A DNA stretch of 64,000 nt. Source: Oxyruncus cristatus (Eukaryota > Chordata > Aves > Passeriformes > Cotingidae). The DNA is taken from the NCBI GenBank assembly GCA_013399855.1, contig VXAY01002814.1, positions 1,472,981-1,536,980 on the forward strand. The letters are read 5' to 3'. The position numbers and the translations under genes were made by a program. The notes beneath the pieces are model-generated. The model saw nothing but the letters and a program-made list of their open reading frames with translations, ran no database searches and had not been told where the DNA came from. Below are positions 23,001 to 33,302 of this stretch, in pieces (position 1 is the stretch's first letter; the number at the start of each line of letters is the position of its first letter).

Positions 23001-26000
23001 TTACTTTGCTAAATGACTCTTTCTGTAGTACTATTGTTAGCTGTTTCTGGTGTTACTCTTAATTGATTCTTGATTTTGCCTGTGCCAAACAATAGCTCCT
23101 TTTAGACAAACCAATACTTTCTTGCGTAAATATGGCAAGGAATGAGCCAGTGCCCAAGTTAATTGTGATTTAAAGTGTCAGATTAGCCGTGTGCTGCAAA
23201 ATTTTGTAGGGACGAGCATGTGAATCAGTTTCAGACAACTTTTCTGAATGTGTTATGAGAAGGTTGCAAATGTCCAGGTACCAGATATATAGAATATCTG
23301 TCTGGATTTCCAGCCACCTCTTCTGGTGTTCCTGGTGCCTGGCATGCATTGTCCCATACAGCCCCCTAGTGGGAGACCGGTAAAAGGGAGAATGGAAATT
23401 TGCTGTTCATCGGGTCGACATAGGGCGATCAAAATTACCTAAACAGAATTTTTCACAGAAAAGCACAATGGGGCAAGGTGGGTCTCAAATACTAGTTGTG
23501 GTAAAGAGTTGGATGACTACTAGTCTCAGCAGGGCATGGTTAGAGCAGGAAGTACTAGTCTCAACAGAAAATGAGCTTTCCCTTATTCAACTTTTATTTG
23601 GATATGCACCACTTCCAGGGCACACATTAAAAGAACAAACTTCCCAATATGCACAGAGAAAGCAAGCTGTGTAATAAGACAGAAGAAAATCTTTTATGTT
23701 TTCTGCTTATGTTAAAATGTATCAATAGGGATGCATAAACATCAGGAGTTGAACCCAAAATTTTATTCTACTTTTGTCAAAGGCATTTGTGATGCTAATG
23801 ACCCGCTTTTGCCACTTGGTACAAAACAGTGCAACTTTGCAAGTCTTCCCTGCTCTGAATTTCCTCCCTCCACACTGCATATGAAGGGTAGACAACACTT
23901 TGCAAAGGAATGTTGAGTTTGGAGATTTTTGTTTGTTTTTGCTTGAATTTTGGGCTTTTATGGTTGGAGGGTGGGGAGAAGTGTTTCCCCACATAGTCTG
24001 CTCTACATCTTAAAGCAGGATGCTTTCAGCGATTAACAAGGATTTCCTACTCTCCTGGAAGATTGCAGGCCCCAAATTCATGTGTGCTCTCCATCACATG
24101 CTGTATAATAAAACTGGACCACTGCAGTCTGCAGTTGATTATGCATTTGGACAAGGATGAAAGGGATTTGCATAACCAGAAGCCAGATACATCTCATTGA
24201 GTAGGTCCTGATGAAAGTATATTCAACTCATCCCAGAAAATACCAGTGCTAGCCATTCTGAAAATGTCAGTGGTCTCCTTGTGAGGACAATCTTGCAAGT
24301 TTTACCTTCCTCAGTTTTCTAACATGTCTTCTAATGCTTCTTCTGTTCTCTGTGCTGCTGCTTTGGTGCTGATGTATGCCTTGTTGGAAATTTCTCAATA
24401 TATTCGGTTTCCAGAAAACTACTGTACTAGCACTGAGGTTTCCAGGAGTCAAAACTTGCATGTGATCTTTATGATCCTATTGCTTGTGGTGACCATTTTT
24501 TGCACTATCTATTACATGATTTTTTTCAATTCCTGTATTTGAAAATCCAATTCAGTGCTTAGTTTAACAGCATATTGTTTGCATCCTGTTGTTTACATGC
24601 AAGGAACCTTTTAATCCTTAGTTTGATATTTTAATCAAAGAACCTCGAGAGGATTGTTTTTTACCTTGGACAACCTTTTGAAGGGTCCTGTTTCCCCGGT
24701 GCTGTTTTTGTGTGGTACCCATTTATGCTTCCAATATACACTTTTGGTATGCTTTTTTAAAGATCTTTATTTCTCCTTATTCTTCTGCATCCATATTGTG
24801 AAGGGTGGAAATCCACCACAACCCACTTTCTGGCCACTCTGAAACAATCATCTTAAAAGTTCATGAATGTGTACTAAGTCCCTTTAGAATAAGGAAGAAA
24901 AAAAGACCATCTTGTTTCTCTGGGCAAAAAGTTATCACTTGGTGAAGTCCCTACTATCTAATTTTGGCCCATTTACAGTTTCCTAGACAGAACGATGTCT
25001 ATGTTTAAAAGCTGCATGGATGTTACGCAAGAGAACCATCATAGAGTATGACATTTTTATCATTATATGCCAGGACTGTTTGATCATGTGTATTAGTGAA
25101 GGCATTCTAAAATTTACTGGTTAGATGGGCAGACTTTGGTATCTTTTTGGAGCAGGTTGGAGAGACCTGTTTTAAATAGATTGTTTTCTGGGGACGTGGG
25201 AATCCTGAAGCTTTGGTTGTAAATGCCAGTTCATAGTTTTTAGCATATTTAAATTGCGCAGAAAGCTTGAGACAAGAAACCCCAAAAATGCATCTCTTGG
25301 GACTAAACTGCTTACTGGTGTATTTTGTACTTTCAATGCATTGTAAAGTCTTTCTGCAGCAGTTCAGTGCTGTGCCTGTGTTCTTGTTTTCTAGGGGGGG
25401 GTTTGTGCCTTTNNNNNNNNNNNNNNNNNNNNNNNNNNNNNNNNTTTTTTTTTTTTTGAAAGCCATCTGGGAAGATGAGACCAGTTTGACTGTCAAAATC
25501 AACTAGCCTCAGAATTGGATCTGCATGCTGTGCTGGATGCCTCTAATGCTACATCACTGGAAAAGAGTGTAGTCATTAGGCTCTTCCCCTTGACGGCAGT
25601 AACTTTTTCCATAGCTTGAGAACTTGAAAAGTGCATTTTTCTCTGAAAAAACAGTAGGAGAAAGCAACTTTGTTGTTACTATTGTGGAGAGATCTGTTCA
25701 ATCAGAAATTGTGTGCTAAATCCAGTTCTGCTAGGCTAGCCAGTAGCAACATACAGTCTGCAGGAAGGAAGTGTAACAGTTTTCTGTGGCTTGTCCCCAA
25801 GAGACAGGAACAGTCAGAAGTTGTCTGCAGGAGTGTGGAAGTAGTCCTTTCAGAACTTCGTTCTTTATCTACAGTTTGTCATTATGCCTTGCCTAGGGTA
25901 AGGATTTAAGGACATAAGAGGATTTAAATCTTTCCTTTTGTGTCAGACCTGTAAAGGGCTTCCAGTATCCTGTGAGTCATTTACAGAGAAAGACCACCTT

Positions 26001-27950
26001 TTTTCTTTTTCAAGGAAACAGTACTCTCTGTTAGGACATATGAAACTGTTAATACATCTTTGTAATTAAATACATCTTGTCAGCTGGTGAGCTTTCCATA
26101 GAAGCTAACTAGGTGGAGTACTCATAACTCAGTAATTTGCCTTTGTCCAAAAAGGAAGGTAGATGAATGCAATTCTGGAGAGTTGCACTAATTCTAGTTG
26201 AATTAAGGTTTGGATCGTCAGTCTTTTTGTTTCACAATGGTTTCCTTTGATGTTGGAATTAAATTCCTTTGGGCACTCACTTTGCCGTATGTTTTTTTTT
26301 TTTCATAAACAATGTCCTGAGCTAGTATTTTTGGTATTTCAATGTTGGGCTCTGTTAGGTGAAGTAGTAAAATGCTCCTTGGTGTTCTGTAGCCCCATGG
26401 TGCTTGCTAGTAGTAGTCGATCATCTAAAAGTGATGTGAGTTTTAACTGAGACAAGGGTTTGGTTTGTTTTTCCATAGGGCTCGGGTAAATTCTGATACA
26501 GCTTTCTATGTACTTGAGCATCACCGATGAGAATCTCATTCCAAAAAAGCCAAAATTAGTATCTTGAGTTTTAAATGCTACCTTATTCTTGAAGTGTAAA
26601 TGTTACCGTTTATGTGTGGAAACTGTGTCTTTGTGTATGCTGAGAGTTGATTGGGCTCAATGGACATTACCATCTGAGTGCTGTAGGCTGGCCGTTACAA
26701 AGTGTGTGCATAGAGTTATCCAGGGACTTGGAATAACGTGGTCTCAAAGAATTCTGCTTTCATTGGGTTAAATCTGAGTTTGAATCTGAATTTAGGATTT
26801 GGTTTGACTTTCAGAATAACACTGAAGCCAAGCTTTTGTTTAGTGGCATTTGCTGAATATTTTTATAGTTTTTTAATTTTTCAGTGACCACCTGGAAGAT
26901 TCTACCTTTAAAATGGAACTAAGTGAAAAAAGCGTCAAAAAAGGACAAGGGGCCTAGCACTCAATTTTTCTTTTGTATCTTCTAATACTCTTAAAATCCT
27001 AGTCTTAGTGCAGTTAGTGGTTGCTGTTAAAATCAGACTTGCTCTGTCATGTTTGAATATGAAAGGAGCTTTAACGAAGAAACTCGTAATGCTTTTTATT
27101 GTTATTCTTCATTGTTTATCGACTATTCGTAGTTCTTAAACATCTGAAACAAGTGAAAGCGGAGGTATGTCTAGTACTGATTAAAATGAAGAAAATGTGA
27201 ATCTAGAATGCCAGTGTATTTAAAGTACTGAGAAAACTATTTGATGATCTTGGTAGGTCAACAGTGGAATAAAGTTCAGGCTACTCAATGTAATTATCTC
27301 TAGATTTCTTTTTCATTTACTGAAGAGTTTGCCTTTTTGATAGAACTGTTCAGAGTGAATGGAGACTGTACATAAGGCAAAGAAGAAGAAAACCCTTCAG
27401 TTTTGATTTGGTTGTAATCGGGGAGAAGAAGGTAGCAGCTGTCGTTCTTAGTAGAAGCATTTTGAAATGTAACCATGTAATTTTAATTTCTGAAAGTGGA
27501 AGTTAAACTGAAGTTTGTGTGTGTGGCATACTTTGGCTTTTTCTCAATGCCATTTCTACTTGCATTAAAAGCTTTTATTGGGATCCCAGTTTCCTATGTA
27601 CCTAAAAATGTTGCTAATTTTAAATCAATCCTCCTTTGATTTTCTTCCAAATAACCCCAACTATTAAAAACCTGTATAAAATACTGTAGCATTTCTTAGT
27701 GGCTGCCCGTTTCATTCACTGAGAATGAGTATTATTTTATTTTGTGCTTGAAATAAATATCAAAGTGTTTGTTTTCAATCTTCTTCAGGGTGAAAATCCT
27801 TTTGAAATTAATGATCAGGCTCAGGAGCAGCAGGCAGAGGAGGAGGACAAAGCTGATGAGCCAGCTGAGGGTGAGGAAGAGGAGGAAGAAGAGGAGGAAG
27901 AAACTGAAGAACAAACCGACTTCACTTTAGACCACACTGAAGATAACTAA
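5057..27950 (+). CDS. ZNF326: ZNF326 (ZIRD), DBIRD complex zinc-finger protein, 12 visible coding exons
   Basis: Join: 5057-5088, 7908-8034, 10086-10491, 13130-13328, 15047-15081, 16023-16110, 18333-18450, 19430-19577, 19912-20011, 21248-21378, 22310-22405, 27789-27950. All introns are GT-AG and the frame stays open throughout, giving 546 residues after a missing first exon. Most exons match human ZNF326 (582 residues, from memory) closely. Counted from the first visible residue, the layout is: Y/G/S/R-rich region 11-188; bipartite nuclear signal from about K220; basic stretch in exon 8; finger 1 with C340, C343, H356, H362; finger 2 with C433, C436, H450, H456; acidic tail 494-546. The family acts in the nucleus: with CCAR2 it forms DBIRD, which binds mRNP particles and RNA polymerase II and promotes skipping of AT-rich exons. 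Odd points are a 41-residue insertion (exons 6-7) and a tail about half the human length. Confidence 0.93.
5089..7907 (+). other. ZNF326 intron 2
   Basis: The sequence is AT-rich intronic DNA with short T runs and no recognisable repeat. The open frames here (for example 5922-6179) overlap antisense frames and lack homology, so they are taken as chance. Confidence 0.6.
7908..8034 (+). CDS. ZNF326: ZNF326 exon 3, MDRDYG repeat and poly-Gly
   Basis: The acceptor is TTTTTTTAG and the donor CAG|GTAAAA. The exon encodes [12 protein letters not shown], then a Ser/Tyr/Asn stretch ([12 protein letters not shown]) almost identical to human ZNF326, and ends in a run of glycines. Human ZNF326 has two MDRDYG units here and this genome has one. 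The ATG at 7910 would be taken as the start by a gene finder that misses exons 1-2, but upstream phase continuity and homology make it internal. The region is low-complexity, of the kind seen in RNA-associated nuclear proteins. Confidence 0.93.
8035..10085 (+). other. ZNF326 intron 3
   Basis: The intron is unique AT-rich DNA ending in a T-rich tract before exon 4. No mobile element, RNA gene or further exon was recognised. Confidence 0.6.
10086..10491 (+). CDS. ZNF326: ZNF326 exon 4, Tyr/Gly/Ser/Arg-rich domain
   Basis: The largest coding exon (406 bases) is bounded by TTTTCCAG and GGA|GTAAGT. It encodes about 135 residues rich in Tyr, Gly, Ser and Arg, including [42 protein letters not shown] and the Arg-Gly run GRGRGRG at its end. 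These segments agree nearly residue for residue with human ZNF326. The composition is typical of disordered RNP-binding domains, and the RG repeats are potential arginine-methylation sites (inference). Confidence 0.95.
10492..13129 (+). other. ZNF326 intron 4
   Basis: The first bases hold a short direct repeat (GAATCTTTTCAGATTCTTTT). The remainder is unique AT-rich DNA with no clear element. Open frames near 11.2-11.8 kb overlap on both strands and are rejected as genes. Confidence 0.6.
13130..13328 (+). CDS. ZNF326: ZNF326 exon 5, bipartite nuclear localisation signal
   Basis: The acceptor is AATTTTCAG and the donor CTA|GTAAGT. The exon encodes [17 protein letters not shown], then GIKRKM...GTFIKKPKM, which corresponds to the bipartite nuclear signal of human ZNF326. 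It ends with KSQKKSP-type residues and leaves one base (phase 1). Reading through the donor gives Ser-Lys then a stop, so retention of the following intron truncates the protein before both zinc fingers. Confidence 0.94.
13969..14020 (+). other. Candidate alternative or poison exon in intron 5
   Basis: Fifty-two bases between an AG and a GTCAGT donor read [17 protein letters not shown] in one frame. The Gly/Asp/Asn content resembles ZNF326 and the ATGAAG-NNNTC-TTC pattern at its start resembles that of exon 6. After exon 5 (phase 1) it would be read in another frame and meets TAA at its fifth codon. As a first exon, its own ATG joins exon 6 in frame. The acceptor has a poor pyrimidine tract. 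Confidence 0.25.
14641..14715. repeat. Two adjacent stem-loops in intron 5
   Basis: AGAAACTGT (14641-14649) pairs with ACAGTTTCT further right. Then GAACTGAAAGATGC (14680-14693) pairs perfectly with GCATCTTTCAGTTC (14699-14712) around a 5-base loop, and the stem extends by a wobble and two more pairs. This may be an intronic hairpin or a decayed inverted-repeat element. At about 40 bases it is too short for a typical microRNA precursor. Confidence 0.5.
15047..15081 (+). CDS. ZNF326: ZNF326 exon 6 (35-base candidate cassette exon)
   Basis: Thirty-five bases lie between a TTTCTCATTTTATGTTAATAG acceptor region and a GAG|GTAAAG donor. In the phase left by exon 5 it reads [12 protein letters not shown] without a stop and ends in phase 0. 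It has no counterpart in human ZNF326 as I remember it. Used alone it would shift the frame; used with exon 7 (35 + 88 = 123 bases) it adds exactly 41 residues. The support is splice signals and phase only, not homology. Confidence 0.58.
15631..15648. repeat. (GT)9 microsatellite
   Basis: Nine uninterrupted GT units lie in ZNF326 intron 6. Confidence 0.95.
16023..16110 (+). CDS. ZNF326: ZNF326 exon 7 (88-base candidate cassette exon)
   Basis: The acceptor is AACTTTATTAG and the donor GGAG|GTAAGT, a near-consensus site. In the phase left by exon 6 it encodes [16 protein letters not shown], then [13 protein letters not shown], without a stop, and leaves one base so that exon 8 completes an Asp codon. 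The residues are acidic and aromatic and look like real protein, not random translation. Human ZNF326 passes directly from the KSP region to the Glu-rich basic stretch, so this is an insertion relative to it, either lineage-specific or lost or skipped in mammals. Confidence 0.65.
16111..18332 (+). other. ZNF326 intron 7
   Basis: The sequence is unique AT-rich intronic DNA. A 93-codon open frame at 16831-17112 follows a T/A run and has no recognisable domain. Overlapping minus-strand frames make it unconvincing as a gene. Confidence 0.55.
18333..18450 (+). CDS. ZNF326: ZNF326 exon 8, Glu/Arg-rich basic region
   Basis: The exon encodes [19 protein letters not shown], then [19 protein letters not shown], identical to human ZNF326 from EEEEKRR onward. 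The acidic-then-basic helix is probably a coiled or RNA/nuclear-targeting segment (inference). The acceptor is CATGTGAAG after a T-rich tract. The donor CAG|GTTTGT is the weakest in the gene. Joined directly to exon 5 the frame is also kept, so the exon 6-7 cassette can be skipped cleanly. Confidence 0.94.
18451..19429 (+). other. ZNF326 intron 8
   Basis: After the weak donor comes an A- and C-rich stretch (about 18540-18690) and then unique AT-rich DNA. No repeat family is recognised. Confidence 0.55.
19430..19577 (+). CDS. ZNF326: ZNF326 exon 9, first AKAP95-type C2H2 finger
   Basis: The exon encodes [20 protein letters not shown], then [20 protein letters not shown]. The zinc ligands have spacing C-x2-C-x12-H-x5-H, the AKAP95-type C2H2 arrangement shared with AKAP8 and AKAP8L. 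It differs from human mainly by [10 protein letters not shown] for DIELHLESSS. The acceptor is CTCTTAATAG and the donor CAT|GTAAGA. Confidence 0.96.
19912..20011 (+). CDS. ZNF326: ZNF326 exon 10, linker between the fingers
   Basis: The exon encodes [20 protein letters not shown], then [14 protein letters not shown], matching the human linker in length and at both ends, with a divergent middle. The donor GAAG|GTGAGT is strong and the acceptor CCTCTGTAG lies only 334 bases downstream of exon 9. Confidence 0.95.
20012..21247 (+). other. ZNF326 intron 10
   Basis: The intron is unique AT-rich DNA. I see no exon, RNA gene or known repeat. Confidence 0.55.
21248..21378 (+). CDS. ZNF326: ZNF326 exon 11, second AKAP95-type C2H2 finger
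   Basis: The exon encodes [20 protein letters not shown], then [20 protein letters not shown] and GKQ. The ligands are spaced C-x2-C-x13-H-x5-H. It is almost identical to human ZNF326 (one V-for-I and one T-for-I change in the finger). The acceptor is TTCTTTGGCAG and the donor CAA|GTAAGA. Confidence 0.96.
21379..22309 (+). other. ZNF326 intron 11
   Basis: The intron is unique DNA except for a short CR1 remnant near 21945-22005, annotated separately. Confidence 0.55.
21945..22005 (-). mobile_element. Short antisense CR1 3' remnant
   Basis: The text GAATATCATCGAATGTGTTG followed by GGTTGGAAGGGACGC matches the antisense CR1 3' end, after which similarity fades. Only about 60 bases are recognisable. 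Confidence 0.6.
22310..22405 (+). CDS. ZNF326: ZNF326 exon 12
   Basis: The exon encodes 32 residues ([20 protein letters not shown], then [12 protein letters not shown]), nearly identical to human, where the end reads ERFVK. It is probably helical and follows the second finger. The acceptor is TTTCCTAG and the donor AAG|GTAAGA. The intron that follows is the longest between traced exons (5.4 kb). Confidence 0.95.
22406..27788 (+). other. ZNF326 intron 12 (5.4 kb)
   Basis: This is the longest intron between traced exons. It contains a 32-base assembly gap at 25413-25444 but no repeat family or additional exon that I recognise. It ends in a T/C-rich acceptor. Confidence 0.55.
25413..25444. other. 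Small assembly gap next to homopolymers
   Basis: Thirty-two N are flanked by a G7 run and TTT on the left and a T13 run on the right. The gap most likely marks an unresolved homopolymer. It lies in an intron and does not affect the coding model. Confidence 0.9.
27789..27950 (+). CDS. ZNF326: ZNF326 last coding exon, acidic tail and stop
   Basis: The acceptor is CTTCTTCAG. The exon encodes [20 protein letters not shown], a run of glutamates, and ends ...LDHTEDN before TAA at 27948-27950. The start GENPFEI and the Gln/Glu composition match human ZNF326. The tail here is 53 residues against about 116 in human, which contains extra Val/Glu/Gly repeats. Acidic tails of this kind are prone to length change by repeat slippage. 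Confidence 0.95.
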   Translation, partial: GENPFEINDQAQEQQAEEEDKADEPAEGEEEEEEEEEETEEQTDFTLDHTEDN

Positions 27951-28500
27951 GTGCAAGAAAATACATTAGTGGGGGCAAGCCAGCTTTTCATTTCTGCTCT
28001 AAAGTGGCTGAGACTTTTTATTAGTCTCAAATGAAGTTGAAGATTCCCCACCATATGCATGCATTCCATTCCGTGGAGAACTTGTTTATATAATTCCTCT
28101 GTGTTTCTGATTTTGTTTAAAATGAAATTAAGACTATTTTAGTTGAGCTTTTTATAGAAAACTGACTATTAAAGCTGATCAGAACATTGTGTTGTATATT
28201 TTTTTAAGCATCCTATTTTTTTGGTGTGTGTATTGAAAGTTGGATATAATAATTTTTGGTCTAATCAGTTGAAAGGTGGGTCTCTGAGGTAAATACATTA
28301 AAAGCTTTATGATGTAAGCTTATAATATTTACCTCTTAGCGCAGAATGAGTAACTTCAAAAATTGTGCTGTTGAGTGTGGCTGTTTGGGGAACTGCATTG
28401 CACTCTGTATAATAGAGTATGTGTTTATAATGCCTTGTAGCTTTTTGTGATAAGATGTACCAGTTTGTAGCAATAAAACACTTATGAAATGTTACTGTTT
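27951..28500 (+). other. ZNF326: ZNF326 3'UTR
   Basis: The AT-rich untranslated region follows the stop codon. Two possible poly(A) signals occur: ATTAAA at 28168-28173 followed by a GT-rich tract, and a canonical AATAAA at 28472-28477 followed by T/G-rich sequence. Use of both would give UTRs of about 240 and 540 bases. Confidence 0.75.
28472..28477 (+). terminator. ZNF326: Canonical poly(A) signal of ZNF326
   Basis: AATAAA lies 522 bases after the stop codon, with TG-rich sequence downstream (TGTTACTGTTTAAAGTGTCTG region). It is the best-placed hexamer for the main 3' end; ATTAAA at 28168 is a proximal alternative. Confidence 0.65.
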
Positions 28501-31500
28501 AAAGTGTCTGTAGTTAAGTACCTGAAGAATATCCCTATGCTGACTTGCTAAATTGGTTTCAAATTAGATCTTGATTGATATTATTGAAATTATTTAAAAT
28601 TTGTAGTTGCATCTTAGTGACTCATGTTTTTGCTGGTTTTTTATGTATTCAGACTCCACGTAAAGAGAGATGAGGACTTGAGCCTTCATAGCATGTCTTT
28701 GGGGAAGTGTGCTTTCTGTATGTTTACATGTGGTGTACTCTTGTCTATCTCAGAAATTACTTTTAAGTACACCTGTGTTTTTTCTACAGTTCCTGCTAAT
28801 CTAGCTTTTGACTAATGAGAACTGAAAATGTGTGATTTAAGAGTTTTGAAGTGCAGTAAAGTGACTTGCATAATTTTTCCCTAAATGTGGTAATGTAACA
28901 GAAGGAGCTGTACAATCTCTGGTGGTCCTTATGGGGATTCTTTTTTTTCAATCTCATTACATGTGTAATGTTGCACATTTCTCTTGGAGAGCCCTTTTGT
29001 TAATTCATAGTCATCACTGGATAGAGGTGGTATTACAATACTTCTAACCTCACCTGCAAACCAGTATGCTTTTTCAGTGATGAATTTTACAACTGGGGGA
29101 AGTTTGCAAGTATTATGGGGGAGTGCTTGATTTAGATATCGGGCTACCTAACAACCTAATAGCAATCCACTCTATTGCCTTTTAGTGTAACTTGGAGAGT
29201 AGGAAATACAACACCGTGAGGAAAGAGAGGGAGCCAAGTTTGGTGTCTTGACCTCCTGTTACTGGCATTATATTTTTTTATTTATATTTTAAAAAATCAG
29301 CATGATGCACACTACATTGTTGTACCTGTAAGAGTCAGCTGGGAACCAGAAGCTGCATGGGTTGGTTGAAAGATGTGTTAAGCCTGCAGCTGTTGAAACA
29401 GTGTCTCTTTTAGCTATGTAAGCTTATAATAACAAAATGCTCCCCAGATCTCTAAATACTCATTCTCCTGTTCTCAATCTTAAGGGTAGGATTGAGATTC
29501 ATATTTGCATTACTTCTAAGGTGTAATCTCCCCTTCTGCCTTACAAGCTGGTCACTCAGCTATTTGTGTTCTACTTGAAGGTCTCTTGCCTTACAAGAGA
29601 AAGATGCATCTTGTAATCTCGTCCCAGACAAGTTAACAGGAAGTGTATCAGTGTTCTAGAAATTGGAGAGAGCTTTAGCATGAGAACTTGTTTGCAATAG
29701 TTAAGAGAATTGAGGTGCTGCCTAAATTTCTGCAAGTGGTGAGTTTTCTTCTCTTTTTCTATGGCTCCTTTATTAGTTGGAAAGAACAGTTTCCTTTGAA
29801 TTCACCAAAGACCAGGTCTGTGCTGTCAACTGCCTCACTCTTCAGCAGTGTTGGTTGCACTTGCATATGCCTTTCCCTGGATGATTTTCTAAATAACCTT
29901 CTTGGAATGTTGAGTACACCAAGTGATAACAGTTCATAAAACGACAAAAAATTTGGGAGTGTGTTTGTATCCCCCATCCTTAAAGTCCACTTTAAATGAA
30001 AGATGAGTGAAAAACTGGACTTAAAATGTAGTTGTTGATGCTTCACACTCCAGATGATAACTGGTTACCAGTGGTGTTTCTTGGAGAGTCAGTTGATTTA
30101 GGGAAAACCAGTTGGAGTTTAGGCAGGTAGGTCTTATGCTGGAAGCAATATTGAGAGGGGTGAAAAAATTTTGCAGATGGTAAAGTGACACTGAGTGAAA
30201 AGTATTTCAGGATGTTTAAAAACATCTTTAGGGAATAAAAAAGGCTTCCTTACATTCCAGGCAAGATCTTCATCTAACCCTGTTTCAGTGCGTGGGCTGC
30301 ATAACTTTTTAGTGTCTTGAGTGGAATCAACAGAGAAGGTGTGGTACCTCTGATCTGAGTAGTCAAAACTGCATGGAATGTTTCAGGTGAGAATTTACCT
30401 TGCAGAAGAATTGCAATATTTGACTTGCACAGTGATGCTAATGCTGTTTTTATTTCTGTTGGAAACATCCTGATGCTTTTTTAATCTTCTATAGGACAGT
30501 ATTGAATGGTGTTCTTGGTTTATAGCTGTGCTGTAGAATACATGCAAGTCACATTCTAACTACCTCTTTCTGGAGCTAGAACTTAAATATTTTTGCTCTG
30601 AGAAATGTTGACAAATATTATGTGGGGTTTGTTTGTGTTTTTTGTTTTGTTTAGGGTTGAACTTGCAAGGTAGCCAGTACAGTAATATGGGCACTAATCC
30701 TTGCAACTTACACATAGTGACTGACTGCCCTATATGTGTACTCCTATGTACAGTGCAGCCCAAATGCACTGGGCTTTTTATATACAATTATTCTTTGCTA
30801 CACAGTATAATTGTAGAATAATTAGCATCACACCTGTACAATACTTGGCTTGTTTTCATGCTGTGTGAAGGATTGAAACAAGCCTGTAGATTCTCTCACT
30901 TTGGCTTTTCCTGTATTGCTTACAGTTAAGAATTAAATAAGTTTTTAGCTTGCAGAATAGTAGCTTTACATTTTCTTGCTCTCATCTGTCAAAAGACTTT
31001 TACAAAAAAAATTAGGCTTTTCTTTAAATGTTTTTTTTCAGCTACTAGAATGTCTTTTAAGTAGCCCTAAAATAAAGGATCCATAACTTTTCTTCAGTTG
31101 GTTATCTTTTCACTAACTGAAGTCCTTACCCACTCAGCTTTAAGGTTGTAGGGAGAAACTATATTGTAAGGAATGCCCATAGCCATCACAGAGTTTGATC
31201 TCTCTTTGAGTCTTCCTCCCATCTTACATCAAGGAAGGACTTGGTAAGTCCCACATACTCTTGAGTCTAAAGCCTACAATGAAGTTCCTCTCATGTGAGA
31301 GGATAAAAATTTTATGTCCGGTTTGTTAGCAGTGAAGGTTTATTGAGAAGTATAAAAATGAGCAACATATCATCTGTTTAATTTGGTTTTAAATTAATTT
31401 CTAAACCAGTGTCAAGTTTTTAGGCTTACAGTCTTGTACTTCCTTTTAAAATAAGTCCTACAGCTCAATTCAGCTGTCTTTAAACAGTTTTGGCTGGTTA

Positions 31501-32857
31501 AAGTACAGTTAGCCAATGAGTAATAATAAGCCTTTCTGTGTAGGTAAAATTGTGTATAGACTGAAGTCTAACATGCAATACAAAAGAGTTTCTGGTCTTT
31601 TTCTCCAAATCGAAGCTTTCCTCATCCCATTCTTTGGTACTTCAAAACTGATGTTGACAGGAAAAGGAATAAATACCCAGAGGGTAAATTTGAGCATCAG
31701 AATCTGCTATAGCAAAAGCAGAAGAGAAGACTTCTTAAGAGGGCCCCACAACCCCCTACTATCCTGTGATTCTGATTTCAAACAAAGTCCTTCTGTATGC
31801 AGAAATGTGGTTGGGTTTTTTTTGGTGGGTTTGGATTTTTTTTTTTGCCATAATTGAAGGTTACCAAATGTTATGGGAGAACAAGGAATGAATAATATGC
31901 TTACCTTTTTGGTCCCCTGCAGTTGAAACATTTGAGTATTTATACCAAATGTGCCTGTCCTTTTTATGGAGACTTAACATCTTCATTGCTCTTTACCCTG
32001 GACATCTTTCTTGTGGACTCTGTAATATGTATTTCAGACTGTTGGTGTTTTTGTGGAGTTCTTTATATATCCAAAGCTGTGTAGGTAAGTCAAGAGTGTT
32101 GGGAGCTTTTTGGAGTCACCAAAAAAGCTAAGGATAATATGGTAGCAGGAGGAATGCATATACTGTGAATAAGCCAACCTACTGTGTATTTAAGAGAGTA
32201 TTTGTCAAAGATTTTTAAGATCCAAACAGCTGTATTGACTTAGGAAAAGAGCCACAAGTGTTGATGTGCCCCATTTAAAGAAGAACATCTTGGTTAATGT
32301 ACAATCCGTTTCAGTCTTCTCACTTCAGACATCGGCTTCATCGTGTCCTTCATCACAAGCTAATAACACTGTGGTCCACATCCTTTATTTTTGTTCTCGA
32401 TCTGGAAGATTGCTGTATTATTAAACCATCAATCATTAAGCTGCCTTCAAATGTTCCTGTAAATCAGTCTTCCTCTTTCCACACTGAGATGACTGAAACA
32501 CATTGGAGCCTGTTTGAATGTCTTAGAACATAGCCAGGATAAGCTGCTTAGCTACTCATATGGGAGTGGACAATTTACAGGTGTCTTAAAATCAGAGTTG
32601 GAGTCAAGCAGTGCTGAACGTCTTACAGTATTACTCATTAGAACTTCTTATCTGGTCCTACTCTCCATAGGTATCATGGGGACTACCAGAGTCATCAGGA
32701 TGGAGTAAGCTCTATGGCCTGTTCATCTTGTCGCCCTGCAGACATCTGCTGAGTGTCTGGAACATACGATCAGGTTTTGTATTTCTCTCTGAATTTCCTT
32801 AGAACTACGTCCAGGAGTTGAGACCAGGTCAGGTTGCAGGTCAATGTTGCAACAGTT
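28501..32857. other. Intergenic DNA downstream of ZNF326
   Basis: The sequence is AT-rich and without recognised genes or repeats. Open frames of up to about 113 codons (31516-31857) overlap antisense frames and have no domain that I recognise. Confidence 0.5.
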
Positions 32858-33302
32858 CCAGAGAAGCTCAGTGCAGCTGGTGAAGGGTCTGGAGCACAAG
32901 TCTTACAGGGAGCAACTGAGGGAGCTGGGGGTGTTTAGTCTGGAGAAAAGGAAGCTCCAAGGGAACCTTATCGTTCTCTACAACTACCTAAAAGAAGTAG
33001 TTGAGGTGGGGATCAGTCTCTTCTGGGTAAAAAGCAAATGGACAGAAGGAAACAGCCTCAAGTTGCATCAGGGAAGGTTTAGATTGGATAGTAGGAAAAA
33101 TTTCTTCACTGAAAGGTTTGTCGAGCTTTGAAACAGGCTGCCTGGGGAACTGGCTGAATCACCATCCCTGGAGAAATGTAAAGGATATGTAGATGTGGCA
33201 CTTAGGGAAATGGTTTAGTGGTGGACTTGGCAGTGCTAGGCTAATGGTTAGACTCAATGATCATAAAGGTCTTTCCCAACCTAAATGATTCTGTGATTCT
33301 AA
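32858..33302 (+). mobile_element. CR1 LINE 3' fragment, sense
   Basis: The copy starts in the end of ORF2 (GGAGCTGGGGGTGTTTAGTC, then GGAGAAAAGGAAGCTCC) and runs through the 3' region TGGACTTGGCAGTGCTAGGC to the terminal ATGATTCTGTGATTCT octamer repeat typical of CR1. It is a 5'-truncated copy of about 445 bases, with stops in all frames of the former ORF. Confidence 0.9.
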
